This document shows, piece after piece, positions 31,380 through 40,092 of a stretch of DNA of 64,000 nt (positions are counted from its first letter, which is position 1; each line of letters begins with the position of its first letter). The DNA comes from Oxalobacter sp. (GTDB lineage: Bacteria > Pseudomonadota > Gammaproteobacteria > Burkholderiales > Burkholderiaceae_D). The position numbers and the translations under genes were made by a program. The stretch covers positions 62,001 through 126,000 of the forward strand of contig QZKY01000007.1 in NCBI GenBank assembly GCA_003605115.1, in the 5' to 3' direction. The notes below the pieces were generated by a model. That model was not told the origin of the DNA. It saw nothing but the letters and a program-made list of their open reading frames with translations, and ran no database searches.

Positions 31380-32543
31380 ATGACAATATACCCAACCATC
31401 GAATGGGAAGAAGACGGCGAAACCCGCATTGCGCGCTGGCGCTCGGAACGTGACGCGCCGCCGCCCAAGCGCGTGGTGCTCGCAGACGATACGATGAAAG
31501 CCGACACAGCTTTCCGTTTGGCGAGCGAAGGCACAGCCCTGTTATGGCAAGGCGATTTTCACAATGCGCGCCAATTGCTGAATGCCATTGCGCGGCGCGT
31601 GGATCACAAACCGCAAAAGAAACCCGGCAAGCTCAAGGCGAAAGTGATCGCGCCCGCTGAAACTTTTCATCAGCACCGCCAGGCACAATCACAGCGCGCC
31701 CGTACGCTTGGCATGTTGCTGATTCCGCTCAACGCCGATTACAGCATTCCCTTGCGACGCGCACCCGATGTGCATCTGGCCTGTGCCGATGCCTACGGTG
31801 AATCAGATGAATCTGACGATCTGTCGGTGGTGTCGCTACGCGAAATTCTCGGCTTGATCGGCGCACATGAGTGGCGCAAGAAAGGCGTGCCGATTGACGC
31901 ATTGAAAGCCAACATTCATCCGCATTACGGCGTGTTCTCCCCGGTGCGCGGCGAATACATCAAGCTTGTGGCAGAAGCGCCATTGCCGTCGCATGATCTT
32001 GCGTTTGATATCGGAACCGGCACGGGCGTGCTGGCGGCGGTGCTGGCACGTCGCGGTGTCAAACGCATTATCGCCACCGACAACGATCCCCGCGCACTGG
32101 CGTGTGCAAAAGAAAATATCGAGCGTCTTGGCGTTGCCAATCAGGTCGAGGTGGTGCAGAAGGATTTATTCCCGGAAGGACGTGCGCCACTCATCGTTTG
32201 CAATCCGCCCTGGGTGCCTGCACGACCTGTCACCCCGATTGAGCGCGCCGTGTATGACCCGGAGAACGTGATGCTCAATGGGTTTTTGTCGGGACTGGCA
32301 GCGCATCTCACGAAAGATGGCGAAGGCTGGTTGATCCTCTCCGATCTGGCCGAACATCTCGGCTTGCGCACGCGCGAAACCTTATTGGCGATGTTCGAAC
32401 AAAACGGCTTGCGTGTGATAGATCGTTTGGATGCCAAACCAACGCACCCGAAAGTGATGGATGCAACTGATCCGCTGCATCCTGCGCGCATGGCGGAAGT
32501 GACGTCGCTGTGGCGGTTGGGAGCGAAAAACCGGGGTCAGTAG
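31380..32543 (+). CDS. class I SAM-dependent methyltransferase (MTS/PrmC-like)
   Basis: A 387-residue protein with a poorly conserved N-terminal half and a Rossmann-fold methyltransferase domain (about 180-370). SAM motif I is DIGTGTG at 210-216. The NPPW motif at 275-278 marks enzymes that methylate an amide or exocyclic amino nitrogen, such as PrmC, RlmG/RsmC or DNA N6-adenine methylases. The substrate is not readable. The last residues and stop codon lie inside a REP-like palindrome (copy D), so the natural C-terminus has probably been altered. It sits between moaD and moaE, but nothing in it points to cofactor synthesis. No good ribosome site is visible. Confidence 0.8.
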   Translation: MTIYPTIEWEEDGETRIARWRSERDAPPPKRVVLADDTMKADTAFRLASEGTALLWQGDFHNARQLLNAIARRVDHKPQKKPGKLKAKVIAPAETFHQHRQAQSQRARTLGMLLIPLNADYSIPLRRAPDVHLACADAYGESDESDDLSVVSLREILGLIGAHEWRKKGVPIDALKANIHPHYGVFSPVRGEYIKLVAEAPLPSHDLAFDIGTGTGVLAAVLARRGVKRIIATDNDPRALACAKENIERLGVANQVEVVQKDLFPEGRAPLIVCNPPWVPARPVTPIERAVYDPENVMLNGFLSGLAAHLTKDGEGWLILSDLAEHLGLRTRETLLAMFEQNGLRVIDRLDAKPTHPKVMDATDPLHPARMAEVTSLWRLGAKNRGQ

Positions 32544-32612
32544 TTTATTTTTGCGCAGCAAAAATTACTCTGACCCCGATTTTTTCGCGTAGAACCCTGG
32601 TTTCTCGCTCCC
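32519..32612. repeat. REP-like element, family 1, copy D with inverted flank
   Basis: The core palindrome is 32533-32577 (GGGGTCAGTAGTTTATTTTT ... AAAAATTACTCTGACCCC), nearly identical to copy A. The outer GGGAGCGAAAAACCGGGG (32519-32536) is matched in reverse complement, 16 of 18 bases, by CCCTGGTTTCTCGCTCCC (32595-32612), a remnant of the second half. It overlaps the 3' end of the methyltransferase gene. Confidence 0.82.
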
Positions 32613-32688
32613 GGTTCTCTCGCACTTCGGCCAATCAGCCAACAGTGCTACCATTACACCTACATTTCATCCCCCAATAAATTCACCC

Positions 32689-33171
32689 ATGTCCGCCCGC
32701 ATCCAGACCGAAGATTTCGACCTCTCCACCGAAGTGACGAAGCTGCGCGCAAACAATCCGAAAGTGGGTGCGGTGGCGGCGTTCGTCGGCACGGTGCGCG
32801 ATATCAATGAAGGTCAAGCTGTCTCGGAAATGGCACTGGAGCACTATCCGGGGATGACGGAGCAGGCGCTTGACGCTATCATTGACGATGCAAAACGGCG
32901 CTGGGATATTCTTGATGCGGTGGTGATTCATCGTGTTGGGGCGCTCAAGCCGATGGATCACATTGTGCTGGCGGCGGTTACGGCAATGCATCGCGCAGAA
33001 GCATTCGCAGCCTGTGAATTCATCATGGATTATCTGAAAACTGCCGCGCCGCTCTGGAAGAAAGAGCAAACGCCAGATGGCGGGCGCTGGGTGGATGCGC
33101 GTGAATCGGACGACAAGGCGATGGCACGCTGGAAAAATATTGAAGCAAGCAATGAAGGGAAAACAAAATGA
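32689..33171 (+). CDS. moaE: molybdopterin synthase catalytic subunit MoaE
   Basis: MoaE transfers sulfur from MoaD thiocarboxylate to cyclic pyranopterin monophosphate. The 160-residue protein shows the family motifs AFVGTVRD (about 31), LEHYPGMTE (about 51), HRVGALKPMDHIVLAAV (about 84) and APLWKKEQTPDGGRWV with the active Lys residues (about 121-136). Its stop overlaps the crcB start (ATGA), so the two are translationally coupled. A REP-like element lies between it and the preceding methyltransferase gene. Confidence 0.95.
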   Translation: MSARIQTEDFDLSTEVTKLRANNPKVGAVAAFVGTVRDINEGQAVSEMALEHYPGMTEQALDAIIDDAKRRWDILDAVVIHRVGALKPMDHIVLAAVTAMHRAEAFAACEFIMDYLKTAAPLWKKEQTPDGGRWVDARESDDKAMARWKNIEASNEGKTK

Positions 33172-33542
33172 CGTTTGTCGCAGTGGGAGTGGGTGCGGTG
33201 CTAGGCGCATGGTTACGCTGGGGTCTGGGCGTGCTCTTTAACCATGTGCACAGCCATCTGCCCATCGGCACCATCGTGGCCAACCTCGCTGGCGGGTTTA
33301 TCATTGGCCTTTCGCTGGCTTTCTTCAATGCGCATCCGGGTCTTTCGCCCGAGTGGCGACTCATGGTGATCACCGGCTTCCTCGGCGCGCTCACCACTTT
33401 CTCCACCTTCTCTGCCGAAGCCATGTTGCTCCTGCAGCGCGGGGAATATTTGTGGGCTTTCGGGCATTCGACCGTTCATCTGATCGGTTCCATCCTTTGC
33501 TGTGTTATCGGTTTTGCGTTGTATCGCGCGATTTCAGCCTGA
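33168..33542 (+). CDS. crcB: fluoride ion channel CrcB/Fluc
   Basis: A small inner-membrane channel that expels fluoride as a dual-topology dimer. The 124 residues form four hydrophobic helices with the family motifs GAWLRWGLG (about 13), GTIVANLAGGFIIG (about 36), TGFLGALTTFSTFSAEA (about 74, the Phe-box/Thr region that lines the pore) and a final HLIGSILCCVIGFALY. It overlaps moaE by four bases. No fluoride riboswitch motif is seen upstream, since it is expressed from within the moa run. Confidence 0.92.
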   Translation: MTFVAVGVGAVLGAWLRWGLGVLFNHVHSHLPIGTIVANLAGGFIIGLSLAFFNAHPGLSPEWRLMVITGFLGALTTFSTFSAEAMLLLQRGEYLWAFGHSTVHLIGSILCCVIGFALYRAISA

Positions 33543-33630
33543 CTTTCGCTTTAGTTGCATCCTGAGCGCGTGTGAAGTCACTTCTGCTTGATGTAAGTCT
33601 AGCTATTTTTTTGTTGCCATCATCATAATC

Positions 33631-33656
33631 CTTGAAAAAGGGCAATTCGCCCCAAA
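33631..33656 (+). promoter_or_regulatory. sigma-32 (heat-shock) promoter of clpB
   Basis: CTTGAA at 33631-33636, 13-bp spacer, CCCCAAA at 33650-33656. The -35 hexamer and spacing match the RpoH consensus (CTTGAA, 13-17 bp, CCCCAT), and the -10 begins with the diagnostic CCCC. It is 46 bases before the clpB start. Confidence 0.8.
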
Positions 33657-33701
33657 CTCCTGTTCAATAGCAGTATTGAAGCGGACTTTTAGGAGCTGGC
33701 C

Positions 33702-36299
33702 ATGCGACAAGACAAACTGACGACCAAACTGCAAGAAGCGCTCTCCGATGCGCGCAGTTTGGCGGTGGGCAATGACAACCAATACATCGAACCCGTACAC
33801 CTGCTGGCAGCCTTGCTGCAACAGGAAGACGGCGGCACGCGCTCGCTTTTGCAGCGTGCGGGTGTGAATGTGGCGGCGCTCGCAACTGCACTCAAAGGCG
33901 CTTTCGACCGCACGCCGAAAGTGTCCGGCACCGGCGGCGATGTGCAAGTCGGGCGCGAACTGATGGCCTTGCTGAACCTCGCAGATAAGGAATCGCAAAA
34001 ACGCGGTGACCAATTCATTGCCAGCGAAATGATTTTGATGGCGCTGGTGGATGACAAATCCGAAGCCGGTCGTCTCGCCAAAGAACACGGCCTCACGCGC
34101 AAGGCGCTGGAAGCCGCGATCACGGCCGTGCGTGGCGGCGCAAGCGTGAACTCGGCGGAAGCCGAAGGTCAGCGCGAAGCCTTGAAAAAATACACGATGG
34201 ACATGACCGAGCGCGCGCGTAGCGGCAAACTCGATCCGGTGATTGGTCGCGACGATGAAATCCGCCGCACGATCCAGATCCTGCAACGCCGTTCCAAAAA
34301 CAATCCGGTACTGATTGGCGAACCCGGCGTGGGCAAGACCGCGATTGTTGAAGGGCTCGCGCAGCGCATCGTGAATGGCGAAGTGCCGGATAGTTTGAAG
34401 GGCAAGCGCGTGCTTTCGCTAGATATGGCCTCCTTGCTGGCCGGTGCCAAGTATCGCGGCGAATTCGAAGAACGCCTGAAAGCGGTGTTGAAAGAACTCG
34501 CGCAGGATGAAGGTCAGAACATCGTCTTCATCGATGAAATTCACACGATGGTCGGCGCAGGCAAGGCCGAAGGCGCGATGGATGCAGGCAATATGCTCAA
34601 GCCTGCGCTCGCACGCGGCGAATTGCATTGCGTCGGCGCGACCACGCTGGACGAATACCGCAAGTATGTCGAGAAAGATGCTGCCCTCGAACGCCGCTTC
34701 CAGAAAGTGATGGTCGATGAACCGAGCGTGGAAGACACGGTCGCGATCCTGCGCGGTCTGCAGGAAAAATACGAAGTCCACCACGGTGTGGACATCACGG
34801 ATCCGGCGATCATCGCGGCGGCGGAACTCTCACATCGCTACATTACGGACCGCTTCTTGCCGGATAAGGCGATTGATTTGATCGACGAAGCCGCATCGAA
34901 AATCAAGATTGAAATCGATTCCAAACCGGAAGTGATGGATCGACTGGAACGACGCATGATCCAGTTGAAGATCGAGCGCGAAGCGGTGAAGAAAGAAAAA
35001 GACGAAGCCTCGCAAAAACGTCTGGGCTTGCTGGAAGTAGAAATCGGCAAGCTCGAACGCGAATACGCCGATTACGAAGAAATTCTGAAGGCAGAAAAAG
35101 CGGGTGTTGAAGACAGCAAGCACATCAAAGAATCCATTGACAAGGTGCGTCAGCAAATTGAAGAAGCCAAGCGCAAGGGCGATTATCAAAAGATGTCCGA
35201 GCTGATGTACGGTGAATTGCCGGGGCTGGAAAAAGCGCTGGAAGCACAAACGAAGAAAGATGCGCAAGCCGAAGGCGAGGCCGGACCAAGCAAGCCGAAA
35301 CTTTTGCGTACGCAGGTGGGTGCGGAAGAAATTGCGGAAGTCGTTTCGCGTGCGACCGGCATTCCTGTTTCCAAGATGATGCAAGGCGAACGCGAGAAGC
35401 TGCTGACTATGGAAGATGACTTGCACAAGCGCGTTGTGGGTCAGCACGAAGCCGTGGTCGCCGTGTCCGAAGCGATTCGCCGCTCGCGCGCAGGTCTGGG
35501 CGATCCCGGTCGTCCGTATGGTTCCTTCATGTTCCTCGGCCCGACGGGTGTGGGTAAAACGGAATTGTGCAAATCGCTGGCAGGTTTTCTCTTCGATACC
35601 GAAGAAGCAATGATCCGCATCGACATGAGTGAATTCATGGAGAAGCATTCCGTTGCACGTTTGATCGGTGCGCCACCGGGATATGTGGGCTATGAAGAAG
35701 GCGGTTACCTTACCGAAGCAGTGCGTCGCAAACCCTACAGTTTGATCTTGCTAGACGAAATTGAAAAAGCACACTCGGATGTGTTCAACGTGCTCTTGCA
35801 AGTGCTGGACGATGGGCGCATGACCGATGGCCAGGGACGCACGGTGGATTTCAAAAACACCGTGATCGTGATGACCTCCAACCTGGGTTCGCACAAGATC
35901 CAGGCCATGGAAGGCAGCGATCCGGGTCTGGTCAAACTCGCCGTGATGGCGGAGGTGAAGACGCACTTTCGTCCCGAGTTCATCAATCGCATTGACGAGA
36001 TCGTGGTCTTCCATGCGCTGGATGAAAAGAACATCGGCGCGATTGCGAAAGTGCAGCTCAAGATTGTCGAACAACGTCTCGCAAAGATGGAGATGGCGCT
36101 GGAGATCAGCGATGCGGCTTTGCAAAAGATTGCCGAAGCTGGTTTCGATCCTGCTTATGGCGCACGTCCGCTCAAGCGCGCGATCCAGCAATTTATTGAG
36201 AACCCGGTTTCACGCATGATCCTCGAAGGCAAGCTGGGGCCGAAGGATGTGGTGAAGATTGGGGTGAAGAACGGAGAGTTGAGCTTCGAGAAGAAGTGA
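33702..36299 (+). CDS. clpB: ATP-dependent disaggregase ClpB
   Basis: ClpB hexamers thread aggregated proteins together with DnaK. The 865-residue protein has the ClpN domain (about 1-145), AAA1 with Walker A GEPGVGKT at 206-213, a long coiled-coil middle domain (about 410-530, rich in Glu/Lys/Leu) and AAA2 with Walker A GPTGVGKT at 613-620. The C-terminal segment ([20 protein letters not shown]) completes it. The start is the ATG at 33702 with AGGAG six to seven bases before it. The upstream sigma-32 promoter explains heat-shock control. A G/C-run repeat and a REPIN-like pair follow immediately. Confidence 0.97.
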   Translation: MRQDKLTTKLQEALSDARSLAVGNDNQYIEPVHLLAALLQQEDGGTRSLLQRAGVNVAALATALKGAFDRTPKVSGTGGDVQVGRELMALLNLADKESQKRGDQFIASEMILMALVDDKSEAGRLAKEHGLTRKALEAAITAVRGGASVNSAEAEGQREALKKYTMDMTERARSGKLDPVIGRDDEIRRTIQILQRRSKNNPVLIGEPGVGKTAIVEGLAQRIVNGEVPDSLKGKRVLSLDMASLLAGAKYRGEFEERLKAVLKELAQDEGQNIVFIDEIHTMVGAGKAEGAMDAGNMLKPALARGELHCVGATTLDEYRKYVEKDAALERRFQKVMVDEPSVEDTVAILRGLQEKYEVHHGVDITDPAIIAAAELSHRYITDRFLPDKAIDLIDEAASKIKIEIDSKPEVMDRLERRMIQLKIEREAVKKEKDEASQKRLGLLEVEIGKLEREYADYEEILKAEKAGVEDSKHIKESIDKVRQQIEEAKRKGDYQKMSELMYGELPGLEKALEAQTKKDAQAEGEAGPSKPKLLRTQVGAEEIAEVVSRATGIPVSKMMQGEREKLLTMEDDLHKRVVGQHEAVVAVSEAIRRSRAGLGDPGRPYGSFMFLGPTGVGKTELCKSLAGFLFDTEEAMIRIDMSEFMEKHSVARLIGAPPGYVGYEEGGYLTEAVRRKPYSLILLDEIEKAHSDVFNVLLQVLDDGRMTDGQGRTVDFKNTVIVMTSNLGSHKIQAMEGSDPGLVKLAVMAEVKTHFRPEFINRIDEIVVFHALDEKNIGAIAKVQLKIVEQRLAKMEMALEISDAALQKIAEAGFDPAYGARPLKRAIQQFIENPVSRMILEGKLGPKDVVKIGVKNGELSFEKK

Positions 36300-36305
36300 A
36301 TAACC

Positions 36306-36345
36306 CCCTCTCTCGCAGGCGGGAGAGGGTTGGGGTGAGGGTGCG
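36306..36345. repeat. G/C-run palindromic repeat, family 2, single copy
   Basis: CCCTCTCTCGCAGGCGGGAGAGGG hairpin followed by TTGGGGTGAGGG, starting six bases after the clpB stop. Same family as the pair at 6561-6675. It may double as a 3' stabiliser of clpB mRNA. Confidence 0.75.
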
Positions 36346-36374
36346 CAGCCCAAACAAATTCCATGCAAAAAATC

Positions 36375-36417
36375 GGGGTCGGCAGTTTTTTTCGCGCAGC
36401 AAAATTACTCCGACCCC
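36375..36417. repeat. REP-like palindrome, family 1, copy E
   Basis: GGGGTCGGCAGTTTTTTTCG then CGCAGC and AAAATTACTCCGACCCC. The A/D subtype, left member of the inverted pair with copy F. Confidence 0.83.
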
Positions 36418-36506
36418 GAATTTTCTGGGCTTCTTAGGATGCAGGTTTTTGCCGCGAGGAAATTTTATATTGTTTTTTGGAAAAAACATCGTGCCCGGGA
36501 AAATTC

Positions 36507-36552
36507 AGGGTCAGAGTCAAAATTCGCTTCGCGATATTTGACTGCTGACCCC
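36507..36552. repeat. REP-like palindrome, family 1, copy F
   Basis: AGGGTCAGAGTCAAAATTCG, turn CTTCG, GATATTTGACTGCTGACCCC. Closely matches copy B. Spacer to copy E is about 89 bp, giving the same A-type/B-type inverted arrangement as at 29541-29734. Confidence 0.83.
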
Positions 36553-36608
36553 GGTTTTCCCAAAGCTTCGTAGTAATAGGCGCAGCCCACCCTTTCGATC
36601 CGACCAAT

Positions 36609-36639
36609 AAAAAAGAGCCGTATTCGCGGCTCTTTTTTT
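36609..36639. terminator. bidirectional intrinsic terminator, end of yjhX
   Basis: AAAAGAGCCG (36611-36620) pairs with CGGCTCTTTT (36627-36636), with an A-tract on one side and T-tract on the other. It lies directly after the yjhX stop on the minus strand and also faces transcripts coming from clpB. Confidence 0.85.
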
Positions 36640-36640
36640 A

Positions 36641-36898
36641 CTACTGGTTGTCGAGTTGCGAGCGAACCGCTCGCAGCCCTGCGCGATTGATTCGGTAGGG
36701 GAGCCCTTCTTTCGACTGGATGAGTCGCTTGGTTCTCAGTTTTTTAAACACCGCCATCGTGCAGTCAGCGAGGACATGACCTTCTCGCGTAAAGCATTCG
36801 ACGGTAACGATTTTGCCGGAAGTGTCGCGATGATGAACGATGCGACCCCCTTTGGCGAGGACGTGCAGCGTCCTTTGTTCAGGTTTGGAGATATTCAT
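36641..36898 (-). CDS. yjhX: YjhX family toxin-like protein
   Basis: An 85-residue protein matching E. coli YjhX (UPF0386) over its length: [20 protein letters not shown] at the start, [23 protein letters not shown] and PYRINRAGL. YjhX has been described as the toxin of a pair with the acetyltransferase-like YjhQ. No yjhQ-like gene is adjacent here. The start at 36898 is the family start; the frame extends to 36946 without family likeness. It is followed by a strong terminator, so it is a single-gene unit. Its biochemical activity is not known to me. Confidence 0.85.
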   Translation of the reverse strand: MNISKPEQRTLHVLAKGGRIVHHRDTSGKIVTVECFTREGHVLADCTMAVFKKLRTKRLIQSKEGLPYRINRAGLRAVRSQLDNQ

Positions 36899-37213
36899 GC
36901 TGGAAATCCATTTCAGTAATCGACATGTGCAAAAGCAGAGCGACATGGCTATTGGCCAGTCGCAATCGTGTGTACATGGATAACCGGAACCGTTTGTTGC
37001 GTTTACTGCGACAAGGTTCGGGTTATCTGATTACTGCAAGCTCCAACATACAAACCTATATTTGGGAAAAGGGAAGCCTGGAAAATCAGGCAGGAATGAT
37101 TTTAAAGGAAAAACAGTGGCATTGAAAGTAAGTCAAGAGAACAAATGAAAAGGGTTAGCCCCACGCAATTTTAAAAAATGCAGGGCTGCCTTTTCGCATC
37201 CTCTCTTCTCATC
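36899..37213. other. intergenic region yjhX/cadR, no gene recognised
   Basis: About 315 bases. An open frame at 36925-37125 (plus) has no recognisable pattern. At 37147-37195 there is a bulged hairpin (GAAAAGG...AGCCC against GGGCT...CCTTTTC) that could end the cadR transcript coming from the right. Otherwise I see nothing in it. Confidence 0.5.
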
Positions 37214-37708
37214 TCAGCTTTTCCGCAAAGCCGTTTTCAGCGTTTTCGTTTTGGGCTTGCGCACCGACGACACAGGCGCATGACAGGCACAGGCTTCGCC
37301 ATGCGCAGCAGCGACCAGTTCATGCAGAATGCCGCACTCGCCCGCGGTGTGACGCGCATCGCAGGCTGATCGCAAGGCGGCAAGCTGACGTTCCAGCGCG
37401 CGCATGCTTTTCAGGCGCGCACGCACGCGTGTGAGTTGCGCTTCAATCAGCACATTGATGTCGCCGCAATCCGCGTCTGGTCGTTCTGAAAATGCCAGCA
37501 GCCGTTTTACGTCGGCCAGTGAAATATCCAGCGCACGGCAGTGACGGATAAAGGCCAGCCGTTCGAGGTGCGCTGAACCGTAAGCACGATAACCGTTACT
37601 GCTGCGCGCTGGCGGGGGTAGCAGCCCGGCCTTCTCGTAATAGCGAATGGTTTCGACATCGACACAGGCGGATTTGCCGAGCTCACCGATACGCATGGGG
37701 TTATCCAT
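37214..37708 (-). CDS. cadR: MerR-family heavy-metal regulator, CadR-like
   Basis: A metal-sensing activator that remodels a promoter with a long spacer. The 164-residue protein has the MerR winged helix (MRIGELGKSACVDVETIRYY then NGYRAYGSAHLERL), a dimerisation helix and a metal-binding C-terminal part. Cys residues lie in DADCGD (about 80), TAGECGI (about 123) and a C-terminal EACACH motif, the layout of CadR/PbrR (Cd, Pb, Zn) sensors. The ATG at 37708 has AGGAG seven bases before it. It is divergent from a cation transporter gene with an operator between them. Metal identity is inferred. Confidence 0.88.
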   Translation of the reverse strand: MDNPMRIGELGKSACVDVETIRYYEKAGLLPPPARSSNGYRAYGSAHLERLAFIRHCRALDISLADVKRLLAFSERPDADCGDINVLIEAQLTRVRARLKSMRALERQLAALRSACDARHTAGECGILHELVAAAHGEACACHAPVSSVRKPKTKTLKTALRKS

Positions 37709-37759
37709 AGGGGTTCTCCTGAATGACACGGCCTGAAACAGGAGGTTATTTTACCTGTT

Positions 37760-37790
37760 TGACCCTGTAGTGGCTCCAGGGTGTGTAATG
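37760..37790 (+). promoter_or_regulatory. MerR-type operator/promoter for the cation transporter
   Basis: -35 TTGACC (37760-37765) and -10 TGTAAT (37785-37790) with a 19-bp spacer, inside which CCCTGTAGTGGCTCCAGGG (37764-37782) is an imperfect dyad. This is the CadR/PbrR operator layout, in which the long spacer is inactive until the metal-bound regulator twists it. Confidence 0.85.
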
Positions 37791-37818
37791 AGGGCGTTTG
37801 CATTGAAGGAGAATCATC

Positions 37819-38487
37819 ATGTCGATTGGATGCTGTAGTTCTGCTTGTTCATCGCATGCGCCCGTCAGCCCCCGTTTCAGAAGGGCACTGTGGATTGCGC
37901 TGTGGGTGAATGCGCTCATGTTTTTGGTTGAAATGGGTGCTGGGATGACATCCGGTTCCGTTTCATTGCTGGCGGATGCCGTGGATTTTGCTGGCGATGC
38001 CGCCAACTACGGCATTTCCCTGTTTGTGTTGTCGATGGGGCTGGTGTGGCGTTCGCGTGCCGCTTTCGCCAAAGGCGTGACGATGGCGGCTTTCGGTGTA
38101 TTTGTCATCGGCAAAACTGCATGGGGCGCCATGCACGGTGTGCCGCCCGAGCCGGTGGTGATGGGCGTGGTCGGTCTGCTGGCCTTGGTGGCGAATGGTG
38201 GCGTGGCTTTGTTGCTGTATGCATTTCGCGAAGGCGATGCGAACATGCGTTCGGTGTGGTTATGCAGTCGAAACGATGCGATTGGTAATGTAGCCGTCAT
38301 GCTGGCGGCGGCTGGTGTGTTCGGCACTGGGAGCGGCTGGCCCGATTTGATCGTCGCGCTGGTCATGGCGGGACTGGCACTGTGGTCTGGAATATCTGTC
38401 GTGCGTTATGCGAAGCGCGAACTGGAGGAGGGTGAGGTTGTGCCGGTGCCGCCGATTGCCCCTATTCGAATTGTGCCGAGAAGTTGA
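37819..38487 (+). CDS. CDF-like cation transporter
   Basis: A 222-residue membrane protein with six hydrophobic segments and the cation diffusion facilitator core. Helix 2 has VDFAGD, the D-x-x-x-D metal pair. In helix 5, where YiiP has H-x-x-x-D, this protein has CSRND, so Cys replaces His. The N-terminus MSIGCCSSACSSH adds three Cys. There is no large C-terminal cytoplasmic domain. Together with the divergent CadR-like gene and the operator, the likely role is metal efflux, perhaps of a thiol-liking ion such as Cd or Pb; the ion is inferred, not shown. Confidence 0.83.
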   Translation: MSIGCCSSACSSHAPVSPRFRRALWIALWVNALMFLVEMGAGMTSGSVSLLADAVDFAGDAANYGISLFVLSMGLVWRSRAAFAKGVTMAAFGVFVIGKTAWGAMHGVPPEPVVMGVVGLLALVANGGVALLLYAFREGDANMRSVWLCSRNDAIGNVAVMLAAAGVFGTGSGWPDLIVALVMAGLALWSGISVVRYAKRELEEGEVVPVPPIAPIRIVPRS

Positions 38488-38538
38488 GGCGTGCCGTGCG
38501 GCTTTCCTCGCGCTTGGCATGCCCCCTGACATGACGCC

Positions 38539-40092
38539 TTACGCAGTAAGGGGTTCATTGATATTGAACACGCTGACGAGTTGAACAAACTCAGCGGTTT
38601 GATTTTGCATCGATTCGGCTGCGGCTGCGGCTTCTTCAACAAGCGCTGCGTTTTGTTGAGTGACTTGATCCATTTGACCGACGGCTTGATTGACCTGCTC
38701 GATGCCGTCCACTTGTTCGCGCGTTGCGGCGGCAATCTCGCCCATGATATCGGTGACGCGACGGATGCTGCTGACGATCTCGTTCATCGTTCCGCCAGCC
38801 TGATGTACCAGCGTACTGCCGGATTCGATTTTGCTGACCGAATCGTCGATCAGCGATTTGATCTCGCGCGCTGCTGCGGCGCTGCGTTGCGCCAGATTTC
38901 GCACTTCAGTCGCGACGACGGCAAACCCGCGACCGTCTTCACCTGCGCGCGCCGCTTCCACGGCGGCATTGAGCGCAAGGATATTTGTCTGGAAAGCGAT
39001 GCCGTCGATCACGTTGATGATGTCCACCATTTTCCTGGAAGACCCGTTGATGGCATCCATCATTTGCACGACATCCGAAACAATCGTTCCGCCTTTGGAT
39101 GCTACGTCGGAAGCCGCTACGGCGAGTTGGTTGGCCTGATTGGCGTTATCGCCATTTTGTCGAACAGTGGCAGTCAGTTCTTCCATGGAAGAAGCTGTTT
39201 CTTCGAGCGAACTGGCTTGCTCCTCCGTTCTTGAGGACAAATCCTGGTTGCCTGCGGCAATTTGTGATGCGGCAGTCGCCAGTGCATTGCTGCCAGTGCG
39301 TACACGACCGACAATGTTTTTGAGGCTGTCATTCATGTTTTTGAGCGCTTGCAATAACTGGCCAGTTTCATCTTTGGATTGCACATCGATATGAGTGGTC
39401 AGATCGCCGGAAGCGACAGTTTCAGCGACTTTCACGGCTTCCTTTAATGGGCGCGTGATTCCGCGTGTGAGCCACCAGGCGGCAAACAAGCCAAACACCA
39501 CCACAATCGCGCCGAGCGCCGTGAGTCTGATGCGGCTCGCCATGTCTGCTTTTTCTATCGCCGCCGCTTTCTCGTCAAGGCTAGTGCGTTGTATGGCGAG
39601 AAATTCCGAAACTTTCTTTTGGTACAGTTCCGCGTTTGGAATAAAAGTTGATTCCAGCATTTTTTGCGCTTCTTCTGCCTTTCCTTCAGCTTTTAGTTTC
39701 GCCACGGCGTCACGACTGGATGAGTAGGCTTTCCTGATCTCCACCAGTTGGCCATAAACTTTTTTTTCAGGAGGCGTTTCGAGTAGCGCTTCAATTTTCT
39801 TGATCAACGCGGTGGTTGCCTTTACCGAGTCCGCGCTGGCTTTTGCAAAAAATTTGGCAAGAGAGGCGTCATTGCTTTTGGCAATGGCGGTCGTGCGCAT
39901 CACTGCGGCATTGATGTTGTTAGACCAGTCGCTCGCCAGACGTTCCTTGACCACAGACTCCTTGGCCATTTCCATGGTCATGTCAGAAACGAACTTGATT
40001 TGCAGCACGCCCATAGCGGTAATGACGACAGACAAGGCGAGCACGACAATGAACCCCAGACCTAGCCGAAAACCAATTTTCAAATTTTTCAT
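38539..40092 (-). CDS. methyl-accepting chemotaxis protein
   Basis: A 517-residue receptor. It has TM1 (about 9-31), a four-helix-bundle periplasmic sensor (4HB_MCP type, about 32-188), TM2 (about 190-209), HAMP ([19 protein letters not shown]) and a long coiled-coil signalling domain. The CheA/CheW hairpin tip reads [20 protein letters not shown]. It lacks a C-terminal NWETF-type CheR tether. The ATG at 40092 is preceded by AGGGGGC; the ATG at 40161 would add 23 residues before TM1. The ligand is unknown. No other chemotaxis genes are near. Confidence 0.92.
   Translation of the reverse strand: MKNLKIGFRLGLGFIVVLALSVVITAMGVLQIKFVSDMTMEMAKESVVKERLASDWSNNINAAVMRTTAIAKSNDASLAKFFAKASADSVKATTALIKKIEALLETPPEKKVYGQLVEIRKAYSSSRDAVAKLKAEGKAEEAQKMLESTFIPNAELYQKKVSEFLAIQRTSLDEKAAAIEKADMASRIRLTALGAIVVVFGLFAAWWLTRGITRPLKEAVKVAETVASGDLTTHIDVQSKDETGQLLQALKNMNDSLKNIVGRVRTGSNALATAASQIAAGNQDLSSRTEEQASSLEETASSMEELTATVRQNGDNANQANQLAVAASDVASKGGTIVSDVVQMMDAINGSSRKMVDIINVIDGIAFQTNILALNAAVEAARAGEDGRGFAVVATEVRNLAQRSAAAAREIKSLIDDSVSKIESGSTLVHQAGGTMNEIVSSIRRVTDIMGEIAAATREQVDGIEQVNQAVGQMDQVTQQNAALVEEAAAAAESMQNQTAEFVQLVSVFNINEPLTA

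Noticed and set aside
33543-33630. Fluoride riboswitch near crcB
   Set aside because: crcB is translationally coupled to moaE; no motif of that riboswitch was seen upstream of moaE or crcB.
29541-36552. Repeated palindromes considered as a CRISPR array
   Set aside because: Copies are irregularly spaced over 7 kb, differ in sequence and orientation, have coding genes between them, and no cas genes are present.
36925-37125. 66-codon plus-strand frame upstream of yjhX
   Set aside because: No ribosome site and no family likeness.
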